From contig CALSVI010000017.1 of NCBI GenBank assembly GCA_943840615.1, positions 54,451 through 118,450 on the forward strand: a stretch of 64,000 nucleotides of DNA. Reading direction: 5' to 3'. The notes under the pieces were generated by a model that did no database searches, had not been told where the DNA came from, and saw nothing but the letters and a program-made list of their open reading frames with translations. The stretch comes from an uncultured Luminiphilus sp. (GTDB lineage: Bacteria; Pseudomonadota; Gammaproteobacteria; Pseudomonadales; Halieaceae). The position numbers were made by a program, and so were the translations under genes. Positions 56,193-64,000 of the stretch are shown piece by piece. The first letter of the stretch is position 1; every line of letters begins with the position of its first letter.

Positions 56193-57974
56193 ATGGAAGA
56201 TGACCGTCTGCCGATGACTCGCTCGCTAGAAGTAGAGGTGCGTACAGGCTTTGCGTTGCCCACGCAAACTGACGGCTTGAGCGGAGAGCCGCTTATCGAC
56301 GCGCTGGCTAAACTCTCCTTGACCCGTCATCAGGGGCTATTGGACGCGCTGCATGAAGCGGGCCATGACACCATCGCCTCAGAGCCCGCCGCGATCCTCG
56401 CTTGGATTGACGCTGTCTTTGCGCGCTGGCAGTCGCGTTACCCCCTAGACCCGAAAATGCTGGCACTGTTGCGGGCCGCTAAGCCCCTTGCCGCGGCGTT
56501 TGCCTGTCGGGAAGATCGATTTTTTACACCCGGGGCCCACGCCATTCATCGCCTACTGGATACCCTTCACGAGGGGTTCGCGGGCTGGTCCGCTGATCTT
56601 GGCAAGACCGCGCAGCTGGCGCTCGACGCAGTCACTGAAGTCATACAACGTTGCCTGCAAGATTTTCCGAGTGAGCCGGCTGTTGACCACACGTTAGACC
56701 TGCTGGAACAGAAAATAAGCGCACATTCTGTGCAGCTAGAGCGCCTTGACCCGGGCTTAATTGAACGAGAAGCGACAGCGATGGCCAGCACCTTGGTACT
56801 GCGCGAAGTGGCAGATCAACTGAGCCAGCAAGTCGGGGATGGCCTCTTTCCGACCACGTTGGCGAACTTTCTGGGTGGGGGCTGGTTCGAGGCCGGCGTC
56901 AGCCTGGTCAAAAATCTAGGTACCGACAGCGATCTCTGGCAGCAATACTGTGGCATCACTGCGCAATTTGTTCTGCAATTTGCCAAGGGGTCACCGCCAG
57001 ATAGCCAGCCTCTTCAGGCCGAGGTCCCCGGCATGCGCGATGGACTGCCTGACGCCGCGCAGGACTTGTTACTGCAGGTCGGGATCTCTAGCGACCGTGC
57101 CCAGAGCATCGCAGCAATGCTCGAATATCTCTCACTTCGGCGTGCCTCTGAACACGATCACGGTGCCCTGAGCCCCGTTTTATTCGAGGGGCAGCCTTCC
57201 TCCGAGTGGACAAAACACTCTATTGAAACGCTCCGGGAAACCGGGATCGAAGCAGGTGAGTGGTACCGTATCCATCAGCCTGAAGGTATCCACCGACTGC
57301 GCCTGTCAGGGGCATTTGGCCGCAATAGTTATTTGATATTCATGGACTTCACCGGCGCCAGAGCGCTGAGAGTGAAGGTCGATGACTTCGCCAATCTGCT
57401 GCGTTCCGGAGAGGCGGTGAAACTGGACACACTGCAAACCTTTTCCCGTGCTCTGGTCGAAGCGGCGGAGGAGAGGAGTGAACTGCTTGGCCAAAAGCAG
57501 GCGGAACGGGCAGAGGCTAGAGATCACCAGACTCAGCTAGCCGAAAAAGAAGCGGCCGAGCTAGCCAGCGAGCGTGAAGCGGCCGCGCAACGTCTAAGAG
57601 CGGCAGAACACCGTGCAAGCGCGCAGCCTGATGCGCTACCCGCTACCCAGTCAGACGATACAAGCCATACCGTCAGCGCGGAGCAGCCCTTTGACAGCAA
57701 AGCCATATTGCAACTGAAGATCCCTATCGGCACCTGGCTGGGCTTTCATGATCGAGAGCCGCCCATCATGGCGCGGGTTGCGGTGCGCGATCTCGATAAG
57801 GACAGCTACATCTTTACAAACCGCGATGGCATTAAGCTCAGAGAACTGACCGTCCCTCAGCTGGTAACACTGATTGAGCGGGATATGGTCGATATTCTGG
57901 AGCGCAAGACCAGCTTCCGAGAGACGCTGGCAGACGGCGGCGGCCAGGACCGGCTGGGGCAATTTCAGGCTTAA
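56193..57974 (+). CDS. DUF1631 family protein
   Basis: This 593-residue protein of unknown function matches the DUF1631 family, notably LDPKMLALLRAAKPLAAAFACREDRFF (cited in part) and the C-terminal barrel-like WLGFHDREPPIMARVAVRDL and YIFTNRDGIKLRELT. A related segment, GEWYRIHQPEGIHRLRLSG, occurs near residue 355. Between them is a coiled coil rich in Glu/Ala/Arg (about 420-490). ATG 56193 has AGGAG upstream. Its end overlaps pilU convergently by 4 bp. Confidence 0.72.
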   Translation: MEDDRLPMTRSLEVEVRTGFALPTQTDGLSGEPLIDALAKLSLTRHQGLLDALHEAGHDTIASEPAAILAWIDAVFARWQSRYPLDPKMLALLRAAKPLAAAFACREDRFFTPGAHAIHRLLDTLHEGFAGWSADLGKTAQLALDAVTEVIQRCLQDFPSEPAVDHTLDLLEQKISAHSVQLERLDPGLIEREATAMASTLVLREVADQLSQQVGDGLFPTTLANFLGGGWFEAGVSLVKNLGTDSDLWQQYCGITAQFVLQFAKGSPPDSQPLQAEVPGMRDGLPDAAQDLLLQVGISSDRAQSIAAMLEYLSLRRASEHDHGALSPVLFEGQPSSEWTKHSIETLRETGIEAGEWYRIHQPEGIHRLRLSGAFGRNSYLIFMDFTGARALRVKVDDFANLLRSGEAVKLDTLQTFSRALVEAAEERSELLGQKQAERAEARDHQTQLAEKEAAELASEREAAAQRLRAAEHRASAQPDALPATQSDDTSHTVSAEQPFDSKAILQLKIPIGTWLGFHDREPPIMARVAVRDLDKDSYIFTNRDGIKLRELTVPQLVTLIERDMVDILERKTSFRETLADGGGQDRLGQFQA

Positions 57975-59083
57975 GGCTGCTCGTCCTCAAGGCTGAAAGT
58001 GGTCTTTTCTCCCGCGGCGGGTTGATCACCCGACAGCTTCAGGCGCAGCCGCACATTATTTTCGGAGTCGGCGTTACGCAACGCCTCTTCTTCGGTGATC
58101 TCACCGGCCTCGCACAAGTCAAATAGCGCCATATCGAAGGTTTTCATTCCCCGGTCCTTCGACTTTTCCATAATCTCTTTCAGGCCCCCAATATCCCCTC
58201 TCAGAATCAGTTCTTTGATGGTAGGAGAACCCAACATGACCTCGACCGCGGCGCTTCGCCCCCCTTCTGTGTTCGGAATCAGACGCTGAGAGACAAAAGC
58301 CTGCAAATTGAGAGACAAATCCATCAACAACTGCTGGCGCTTCTCCTCGGGGAAAAAGTTAATAATTCGATCCAACGCTTGGTTGGCATTGTTGGCGTGG
58401 AGTGTCGAAATGCACAGGTGCCCGGTTTCTGCAAAAGCGATCGCGTGCTCCATGGTCTCACGATCACGGATTTCACCGATCAAGATCACGTCTGGCGCCT
58501 GACGCAGGGTATTTTTTAAGGCGTTGTGCCAGCTGCGAGTATCCACCCCCACCTCGCGCTGATTAACGATCGATTTTTTGTGCCGATGCACGAACTCAAC
58601 CGGATCCTCGATCGTCACAATATGACCACTGGTATGACTGTTGCGATAATCGATCATGGCTGCAAGAGACGTGGACTTGCCCGAACCGGTGGCACCGACA
58701 AAGAGTATCAAGCCTCGCTTGGCCAGGATCAGTTCTGTCAGAACTTCTGGCAGACCCAGTTCATGCCACTGCGGGATATCCATCACGATGAAGCGCGCAA
58801 CAATGCTTACTTCGTTGCGCTGACGAAAAATGTTGACTCTGAACCGTCCCACGCCCGGCAGTGACACCGCCAGATTCATTTCAAGCTCGCGGGCAAACTC
58901 CTCAAGCTGGGTGTCGTCCATCAACTCGTTGGCAATTTCACCTACTTCGCCGGGCGCCAATACCTCGGAAGAAATGGTTTTCAGTTCACCCTCAAACTTG
59001 GCGCAAGGCGGCGCACCGGTGGCCAGATACAGATCAGACCCCTTGCGCTCGGCCAGCACTTTCAACCACTGGTGTATTCGCAT
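57971..59083 (-). CDS. pilU: Twitching motility ATPase PilU (PilT family)
   Basis: PilU is the accessory retraction ATPase of type IV pili. The 370-residue protein has LAERKGSDLYLATGAPP at the N-terminus, Walker A GATGSGKST, the Asp/His boxes and Walker B DVILIGEIRD. The TLHANNANQALDRIINFFP stretch matches PilU/PilT. I set the start at ATG 59083; the longer frame up to 59233 has no family similarity and overlaps gshA leader sequence. No other pilus gene is nearby. Confidence 0.88.
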   Translation of the reverse strand: MRIHQWLKVLAERKGSDLYLATGAPPCAKFEGELKTISSEVLAPGEVGEIANELMDDTQLEEFARELEMNLAVSLPGVGRFRVNIFRQRNEVSIVARFIVMDIPQWHELGLPEVLTELILAKRGLILFVGATGSGKSTSLAAMIDYRNSHTSGHIVTIEDPVEFVHRHKKSIVNQREVGVDTRSWHNALKNTLRQAPDVILIGEIRDRETMEHAIAFAETGHLCISTLHANNANQALDRIINFFPEEKRQQLLMDLSLNLQAFVSQRLIPNTEGGRSAAVEVMLGSPTIKELILRGDIGGLKEIMEKSKDRGMKTFDMALFDLCEAGEITEEEALRNADSENNVRLRLKLSGDQPAAGEKTTFSLEDEQP

Positions 59084-59253
59084 GACTGACACAGCTCCTT
59101 GTGTTCTCGTCCCGGGGGCTCTGAGTCCAGTAAAGTCCCGTATTTGCCCCCTGTACGGTGCGCCCCGCGCGCCGTACACTCCGCACCAATTTAACCCCTG
59201 ATGCCGACGGAAGCCCAGCGCTATTGCCGTCAATTCCTCACACAGGAGTCACC

Positions 59254-60840
59254 GTGTCGAATCACGCTGCAATATGCCGACAGCTGCTAGAAGCCGAACC
59301 CCAGTGGCTCGGGCAGATCCGGCGTGGTGTAGAAAAAGAGAGTCTCAGAGTGACAGCGGATCATGCGACGCTGGCACAGACACCCCACCCCAGCGGACTT
59401 GGCTCGGCGCTAACCCATCCCGCGATCACGACTGATTACTCCGAAGCGCTGCTGGAGTTCATTACACCCGCCTCGCATTCCATCGACGCAACGGAGCGGG
59501 CGCTGGCCGATCTGCACCGATTCACTGCTCGTCACCTGAAGGATGAACTCCTGTGGAATGCCAGTATGCCCTGCATCGTGAATGGCGATGCAGACATTCC
59601 GATTGCCGAATTCGGAACTTCCAATGTAGGGCAAATGAAAAGGATATATCGCAACGGTTTGAGCGTGCGTTACGGGAGAAAGATGCAGGCCATTGCCGGC
59701 ATCCACTACAACTTCTCGCTACCAGAGTCATTTTGGCTAGCGGCGGGTTCACTGGCCGGCAATGGCCTGAGTGCGGAAGCTTTTCAAACACAAGGGTATC
59801 TTGCGCTGATCCGAAATTTTTTCTCTCGGGTCTGGTTTCTCATGTATTTGCTCGGCGCCTCGCCAGCCGTGTGTGCCAGCTTTCTTCAGGGCAATAAAAA
59901 TCATCCGCTGCAGCCCATGGGCGACGACCATCACAGCTACTACCTGCCCTTCGCTACCACTTTGCGGATGGGGGATCTGGGTTATACCAGTAACGCACAG
60001 GCGGGAATGGACGTCTGCTACAACGATCTTGATGAATACATTTCCACCCTGCGTAGCGCCATTCTCACACCTCACGCGCCCTATTCGCAGTTTGACGTAA
60101 TGGATAATGGTGAACGCGCGCAACTCAACGCTTCGCTGCTCCAAATCGAAAACGAATACTACAGCCCGATTCGTCCCAAGCGGGTCGCCCAGAGTGGCGA
60201 AGCCCCGGTTGTCGCACTCGCCCGCAAGGGGATTGAGTATGTCGAGGTGCGTTGCGTGGACATCAACCCTTTCATGCCTTTCGGTATCGATGCCGATACG
60301 ATGCGCCTGATTGACCTGTTTCTCCTCGCCTGCTTAATAGATGACAGTCCGCAATGTGATGCCGAAGGGCAACGCCAGAATACGATTAACCTGCAGCGCA
60401 TGGTGAATCGTGGCAGGGAGACCGGGCTGACGCTGCTTTCCCGGCAAGGCGTCGAGACGCCCCTGCCGGATCTGGCTGAACCCATTCTCGAGAGTATGGC
60501 GGCGGTAGCAAAGTGGTATGACTCGCAGTACGCCGGCAACGATTATCAGCGGGTCGTGGATCATGCGCGACAACAGATACGAGATCCCGAGCTGACACTG
60601 TCAGCCAGAATACTGAGGGAAATGGAATCCGCGCAGCAGAGCTTCTGGCAATTGGCGCTCCGCTATTCCCGCGAGTGGCACAGTCAGCATCTGTCGGATG
60701 CGATGCCAGATGCCACGTGGCAAGTCATGACGCGCGAAGCCGAAGCTTCACTGCAACGACAACAGGAGCTGGAGGCGCAAGACAGTCAGCCCTTCGAAAC
60801 CTACCTGTCTCATTTCTACGATCAGTATCAATCTGTCTGA
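59254..60840 (+). CDS. gshA: Glutamate-cysteine ligase
   Basis: GshA forms gamma-glutamylcysteine, the first step of glutathione synthesis. The 528-residue protein is of the gammaproteobacterial class (E. coli about 518). It shows GVEKESLRV near the N-terminus, IAGIHYNFSLPESFW and YVEVRCVDINPFMPFGID. The start is GTG at 59254 with AGGAG five bases upstream. A bidirectional terminator follows. Confidence 0.95.
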   Translation: MSNHAAICRQLLEAEPQWLGQIRRGVEKESLRVTADHATLAQTPHPSGLGSALTHPAITTDYSEALLEFITPASHSIDATERALADLHRFTARHLKDELLWNASMPCIVNGDADIPIAEFGTSNVGQMKRIYRNGLSVRYGRKMQAIAGIHYNFSLPESFWLAAGSLAGNGLSAEAFQTQGYLALIRNFFSRVWFLMYLLGASPAVCASFLQGNKNHPLQPMGDDHHSYYLPFATTLRMGDLGYTSNAQAGMDVCYNDLDEYISTLRSAILTPHAPYSQFDVMDNGERAQLNASLLQIENEYYSPIRPKRVAQSGEAPVVALARKGIEYVEVRCVDINPFMPFGIDADTMRLIDLFLLACLIDDSPQCDAEGQRQNTINLQRMVNRGRETGLTLLSRQGVETPLPDLAEPILESMAAVAKWYDSQYAGNDYQRVVDHARQQIRDPELTLSARILREMESAQQSFWQLALRYSREWHSQHLSDAMPDATWQVMTREAEASLQRQQELEAQDSQPFETYLSHFYDQYQSV

Positions 60841-60913
60841 GCACAACGATTTAGAGCGAGGCACGACGCTTTGGGCACCCGGCCGTTCATGCTGACTCGG
60901 TGATTCACGGCAT

Positions 60914-60940
60914 AAAAAAAAGCGCCCTAAGGGGCGCTTT
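60914..60940. terminator. Bidirectional terminator between gshA and the FKBP gene
   Basis: The 9-bp stem AAAGCGCCC (60919-60927)/GGGCGCTTT (60932-60940) with a TAAG loop has an extended A-run on the left. It would therefore work best for the leftward FKBP gene and partly for gshA. Confidence 0.85.
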
Positions 60941-60997
60941 CTCGCGATCACACTACCATCGTGTCAGATCCCCGTACCCGGAGACCACAAACCGAGT

Positions 60998-61727
60998 TTA
61001 CTCAGCGTCAGCCTTGATCACCGCAATCAGCTCCACGTCAAAGCGCAGGGTCGCGTTAGGGCCAATCATTTGTCCTGCACCTCCCTCACCGTAACCCAGC
61101 TCCGGGCGGAATGATGAACTTGAACTTGCCGCCTGGCTTCATCAGCTGCAGACCTTCGGTCCAACCCGGAATCACCTGAGTCAACCCGAAAGTCACGGTT
61201 TCGCCGCGCTCAAAACTGCTATCAAAGACCGTGCCGTCAATAAGCTGGCCCTCATAGTGTACTTCGACAGAATCTGCGGCCACCGGGCTGTCGCCCTCGC
61301 CTGGCTCCATCACAATGTACTGAAGACCCGATTCAGTTGTCTGCACGCCTTCTGTGCCACTCATTTCTGCCATGAAAGCGCTGCCCGCCTCCAGATTGGA
61401 CTGCGCCAGCGCAACGCGCTCTGCGCCCGCCTCCGCCTCACGGCGCTCCTGGAATGCCGACATTTCCGTGTTGATCTCTTCGTCGGTGAGCTTCGCTTCC
61501 GCGCCAGTCATAGCGTCTTCGAGACCGGCTGCGTAAGCAGCCACATCGACCGTCATGCCATCGGCGGCCATTCGCTGGCCCATCCGCAGACCAATACCGT
61601 AGCTGAGTCGTGCATCAGTATTTTCCAAGCTGACCTCCTGTTCCTGTGAGGCGCCGCCGCAGCCCCACATCATGATCAATACCGTGGCGACCGAGAGCCG
61701 TCCCATCTGCTTTATCGGGGTACTCAT
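60998..61727 (-). pseudogene. FKBP-type peptidyl-prolyl isomerase, with a C-terminal frameshift
   Basis: This is a Mip/FkpA-like envelope proline isomerase. A signal/lipobox-like N-terminus (MMWGCGG) and a helical dimerisation domain precede the FKBP domain (VEVHYEGQLIDGTVFDSSFERGE, cited in part). The frame as read stops at 61086 after KFKFIIPPGAGLR. Removing one G from the GG in CCCGGAG (sense; near 61109) gives FIIPPELGYGEGGAGQMIGP and restores the C-terminus to a stop at 60998. The length is then 729 nt, 242 residues. A single extra base is the whole defect. Confidence 0.88.
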
Positions 61728-61777
61728 GCTTAACGTTCTCCGTGTTTCGTTCAGACTGGGTGGCGATGTTACGTTGA

Positions 61778-62264
61778 CTAAATCAGCAGTGCTACCAGTT
61801 GCTGCCGTTCCGAGACAAATTCACCCTTATTAAAGACAGGCAAAGCACTGAGGTTGGCGTTCATTAGCGCAACCGTGGCGGGCTCATTTCGCTGCACGGT
61901 GTCAGGGCCAATGTCACCCACTGTGCCGGTATTCGCCCACATCAGCTCGGCAAGGTAGCGCTCCGCCTCGACCTCGAGTCGCAATATCTGTTGGCGTTGC
62001 GATTGTTTTTCGGCATCGGACTTCCAGCGCTCGCGGGTGGTCCGTAACGGCAGGATAACCTCTTCGATCCATAGCCCCGTGGCCTCGCGCATCGCCACCA
62101 CGTCATCCCGATTGCCAGCGAACACGCTGAGTCGCCAACCAGCAAGCAAACAAGGCCTCAAGGATCACCAGACCAGACTCCTCCTGCAGCCTCAACAGCA
62201 GATGCTGAGTGGCCTCAGACCGATACTGTGCCAGCGCCCAGTCCCAGAAAGGGGTTGCTTTCAC
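61778..62264 (-). pseudogene. TIGR02444 family protein, interrupted by one frameshift
   Basis: The N-terminal part, in the frame starting at GTG 62264, reads KATPFWDWALAQYRSEATQH, then LLRLQEESGLVILEALFACWLA. The C-terminal part in another frame reads SVFAGNRDDVVAMREATGLW, then IEEVILPLRTTRERWK. Both halves match TIGR02444 proteins (PFW..AL..Y and PLR..R..LK). One extra base near 62126-62132 (probably G in TTGGCG, sense) joins them; 487-1 = 486 nt, 161 residues. Its start overlaps the YhbQ-type gene stop (GTGA). Function is unknown. Confidence 0.75.
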
Positions 62265-62557
62265 TGCCTGTCACCTCTCTCTAACGCTGCAATCAAAGCC
62301 TGCTTCTGAGGCCGACTCAGACGGCGCACAGCCGCCTCTCGCTGCAATGCCTCAGATCGTGAGTCACAAGTCTCAGACCACACCACCGTGACCGGTCGGC
62401 GGCCTCGCGTGTACCGAGCACCGCCGGGCAGCTGCCCATTATGCTGCTGAAGTCTTCTGGTCATATCGGTCGTAATGCCCGCGTACAGCGACTTGTCCGA
62501 GCACTGCAGGAGATATACACGCCACTCAGCCGCCGCCTCCAGTGCCGGAGAGGTCAT
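62261..62557 (-). CDS. GIY-YIG nuclease-fold protein, UPF0213/YhbQ type
   Basis: This 98-residue single-domain GIY-YIG protein has VYLLQCSDKSLYAGITTDMTRRLQQHN (cited in part; the GIY and YIG elements are VYL and YAG). Glu in REAAVRRLSRPQK completes the likely active site. E. coli YhbQ is the closest family by pattern. It is followed by the TIGR02444 gene with overlapping stop and start. Confidence 0.85.
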   Translation of the reverse strand: MTSPALEAAAEWRVYLLQCSDKSLYAGITTDMTRRLQQHNGQLPGGARYTRGRRPVTVVWSETCDSRSEALQREAAVRRLSRPQKQALIAALERGDRQ

Positions 62558-62675
62558 GACCGAACCGCCAAAAAGTGACCAAAGCTTGCCGCCCGCGAGG
62601 CAGTAGGATATTTTTCGGCTTTCACAACTTATTTCCCTGAACCCGGCTTAAGCCCTGCCTGACAACGGAGCACCT

Positions 62676-63002
62676 ATGAGCGCTGACATTCTGCACGTGA
62701 CCGACGACAATTTCGACGCGGAGGTGCTCTCCAGCGACCTGCCTGTACTGGTTGATTTTTGGGCCGAGTGGTGTGGTCCCTGCAAGATGATTGCACCCAT
62801 CCTTGAAGAGATTGCCACAGAATACGCAGGAAAGGTCAAAGTCTGTAAGGTCGACGTAGACGCCAACCCTGACATGCCGGGCAAGTTCAACATTCGAGGC
62901 ATTCCCACCTTGATCATGTTCAAAGGTGGTAATGCGGTCGACACCAAAGTCGGTGCGCTGTCGAAGACTCAGCTGAGTGAGTTTGTAGAAACCGTGGTGT
63001 AG
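62676..63002 (+). CDS. trxA: Thioredoxin 1
   Basis: This general disulfide reductase of 108 residues has the active site WCGPCK at 32-37. Flanking sequence ([20 protein letters not shown], cited in part) and the cis-proline IRGIPTL are typical of TrxA. It lies directly upstream of rho, as in E. coli. Confidence 0.96.
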   Translation: MSADILHVTDDNFDAEVLSSDLPVLVDFWAEWCGPCKMIAPILEEIATEYAGKVKVCKVDVDANPDMPGKFNIRGIPTLIMFKGGNAVDTKVGALSKTQLSEFVETVV

Positions 63003-63299
63003 ACGAGACCGGCAAAAATACCCCCTTATTTTTTGCTGGACGCGCCCATCTTCCGGTGCTAACTTTCGAGCTCATCGGGACCTGTACGGCTCCCGTTGCA
63101 CCCGACTTTTTCTTTTTTTCACCGCAGCCGCAGAGCTCTTTGCTCGAGCGCGTTGATCGAGTGGATCCTTGAGGTCGTTCGGGTGGCAACTTCTACCCCG
63201 ACCCGCGCAAGCACAAAAACAAGCATCATCGGGGCAGACCCTTTCCCTATTGACCCATTTACCTATTGACCCATTTACCTATCTATTCGGAAGTGATTC
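63003..63299 (+). promoter_or_regulatory. rho leader region with a 16-bp tandem repeat
   Basis: Nearly 300 bp separate trxA from rho. At 63247-63278 the 16-mer CTATTGACCCATTTAC occurs twice in tandem, followed by a partial third copy, just before the GGAAG ribosome site. rho leaders are known sites of autogenous attenuation in E. coli; whether these repeats take part is unknown. Confidence 0.5.
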
Positions 63300-64000
63300 G
63301 TGGAAGACCAAACCAGCACCAACACCGAAGAGTTGGAAGCCACCAACAGTGATACCGCAGTCGCCAGTGATCAGGCGGCTACCGAAGACACTAAAAAGAA
63401 CGGGCGAACCCTGAAGCTCAAAGCCTCGGAAGCGGAAGCCTCCAGCGAGGCACCGAGTGACGCGCCCGCTGAAACCGAGAATGGTGGTGAAGAAGCACCT
63501 CAGGGCCGCTCCCGACGGGGGCGACAGCGACGTCCGCGCCGTGATCCCAACACCCCCAGCGAAAACCCGATGAGCCTGACCGACCTGAAGAATAAGCCGA
63601 CTCAGGAACTCATTGATATGGCCCGAGAAATGGGCATCGAAAATATGGCTCGCTCGCGGAAGCAAGACATTATCTTTGCCCTGCTCAAACGTCACGCTAA
63701 AAGTGGCGAAGACATCTGGGGCGACGGCGTTCTAGAGATACTGCAGGATGGCTTCGGATTCCTCAGATCGGCGGACAGCTCCTTCCTTGCGGGCCCCGAC
63801 GACATCTATGTGAGTCCCAGTCAAATTCGGCGCTTCAACCTTCGCACCGGTGATAGCGTCACCGGCATGATTCGACCGCCCAAGGATTCAGAGCGTTACT
63901 TCGCGCTTTTAAAGGTGAAGGACGTCAACTTTGAATCTCCAGAAAGCGCTAAAAGCAAAATCCTCTTTGAAAACCTCACCCCGCTGTTCCCTAATGAGCG
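63300..64000 (+). CDS. rho: Transcription termination factor Rho, 5' part
   Basis: Rho is the hexameric RNA helicase that ends transcription. About 233 codons are present and the gene runs off the right edge. The conserved core begins at ATG 63570 ([15 protein letters not shown]) and continues through the RNA-binding domain ([20 protein letters not shown], then [16 protein letters not shown]). Upstream in frame, from GTG 63300 with GGAAG before it, is a 90-residue low-complexity extension: acidic first, then an Arg-rich [12 protein letters not shown] patch. Confidence 0.94.
   Translation, partial: MEDQTSTNTEELEATNSDTAVASDQAATEDTKKNGRTLKLKASEAEASSEAPSDAPAETENGGEEAPQGRSRRGRQRRPRRDPNTPSENPMSLTDLKNKPTQELIDMAREMGIENMARSRKQDIIFALLKRHAKSGEDIWGDGVLEILQDGFGFLRSADSSFLAGPDDIYVSPSQIRRFNLRTGDSVTGMIRPPKDSERYFALLKVKDVNFESPESAKSKILFENLTPLFPNE

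Overview
The window reads as chromosome of a free-living, aerobic gammaproteobacterium. Supporting this are the rlmH-mrdA-rodA-mltB-rlpA-dacA wall cluster, class Ia nrdAB, a gammaproteobacterial-type gshA, trxA next to rho, a PilU motor and polyhydroxyalkanoate (PHA) granule genes. The mixture of a TonB receptor, Rieske oxygenases, a P450 and acyl-CoA dehydrogenases suggests a marine heterotroph of the Cellvibrionales/Halieaceae (OM60/NOR5) kind. That placement is inference; no rRNA or tRNA gene was recognised.

Region 1 (1-8.0 kb, minus strand) is a tightly overlapped run proA-nadD-rsfS-rlmH-mrdA-rodA-mltB-rlpA-dacA, with dacA cut by the window edge. It joins proline and NAD synthesis and ribosome silencing to rod-shape wall synthesis. 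Region 2 (8.0-15.2 kb) has grxD divergent from argD-argF, then nrdA-nrdB with two DnaA-box-like 9-mers upstream and a strong terminator downstream. Region 3 (15.3-19.3 kb) holds an HSL-type alpha/beta hydrolase, a GFA-family protein and a TonB-dependent receptor.

Region 4 (19.4-37.4 kb) is a catabolic gene cluster. It encodes three paralogous MDR reductases, a P450, a Rieske ferredoxin, two Rieske oxygenase alpha subunits, an ABM monooxygenase, three SDRs, two NTF2-like proteins, three acyl-CoA dehydrogenases, a DUF35/SCP2-type thiolase pair and a TetR regulator. All four divergent intergenic regions, and the TonB-receptor leader, carry the same 22-bp imperfect palindrome (AAACAAnC-N6-GYTTGCTT). 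I read this as the operator of the cluster's TetR, making region 4 plus the receptor one regulon for uptake and CoA-dependent breakdown of an unidentified, probably cyclic or steroid-like, substrate.

Region 5 (37.4-64 kb) returns to core genes: yqcC, dinG, an acyltransferase, rpsT, a PHA-system protein, hslO and pckA. These are followed by an RND efflux pump with its adaptor, a phasin with a histone-like N-terminus, a PhaD-like TetR, a peroxiredoxin, an SLC13 carrier, moaA, a MoxR/CoxE-type pair, a DUF1631 protein and pilU. The window ends with gshA, an FKBP isomerase, a TIGR02444 gene, a YhbQ-type GIY-YIG protein, trxA and the 5' part of rho. Four genes here (RND permease, PhaD-like TetR, FKBP, TIGR02444) are each broken by exactly one base, and each is restored to family length by one indel. 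This looks more like consensus sequence error than four independent pseudogenes.
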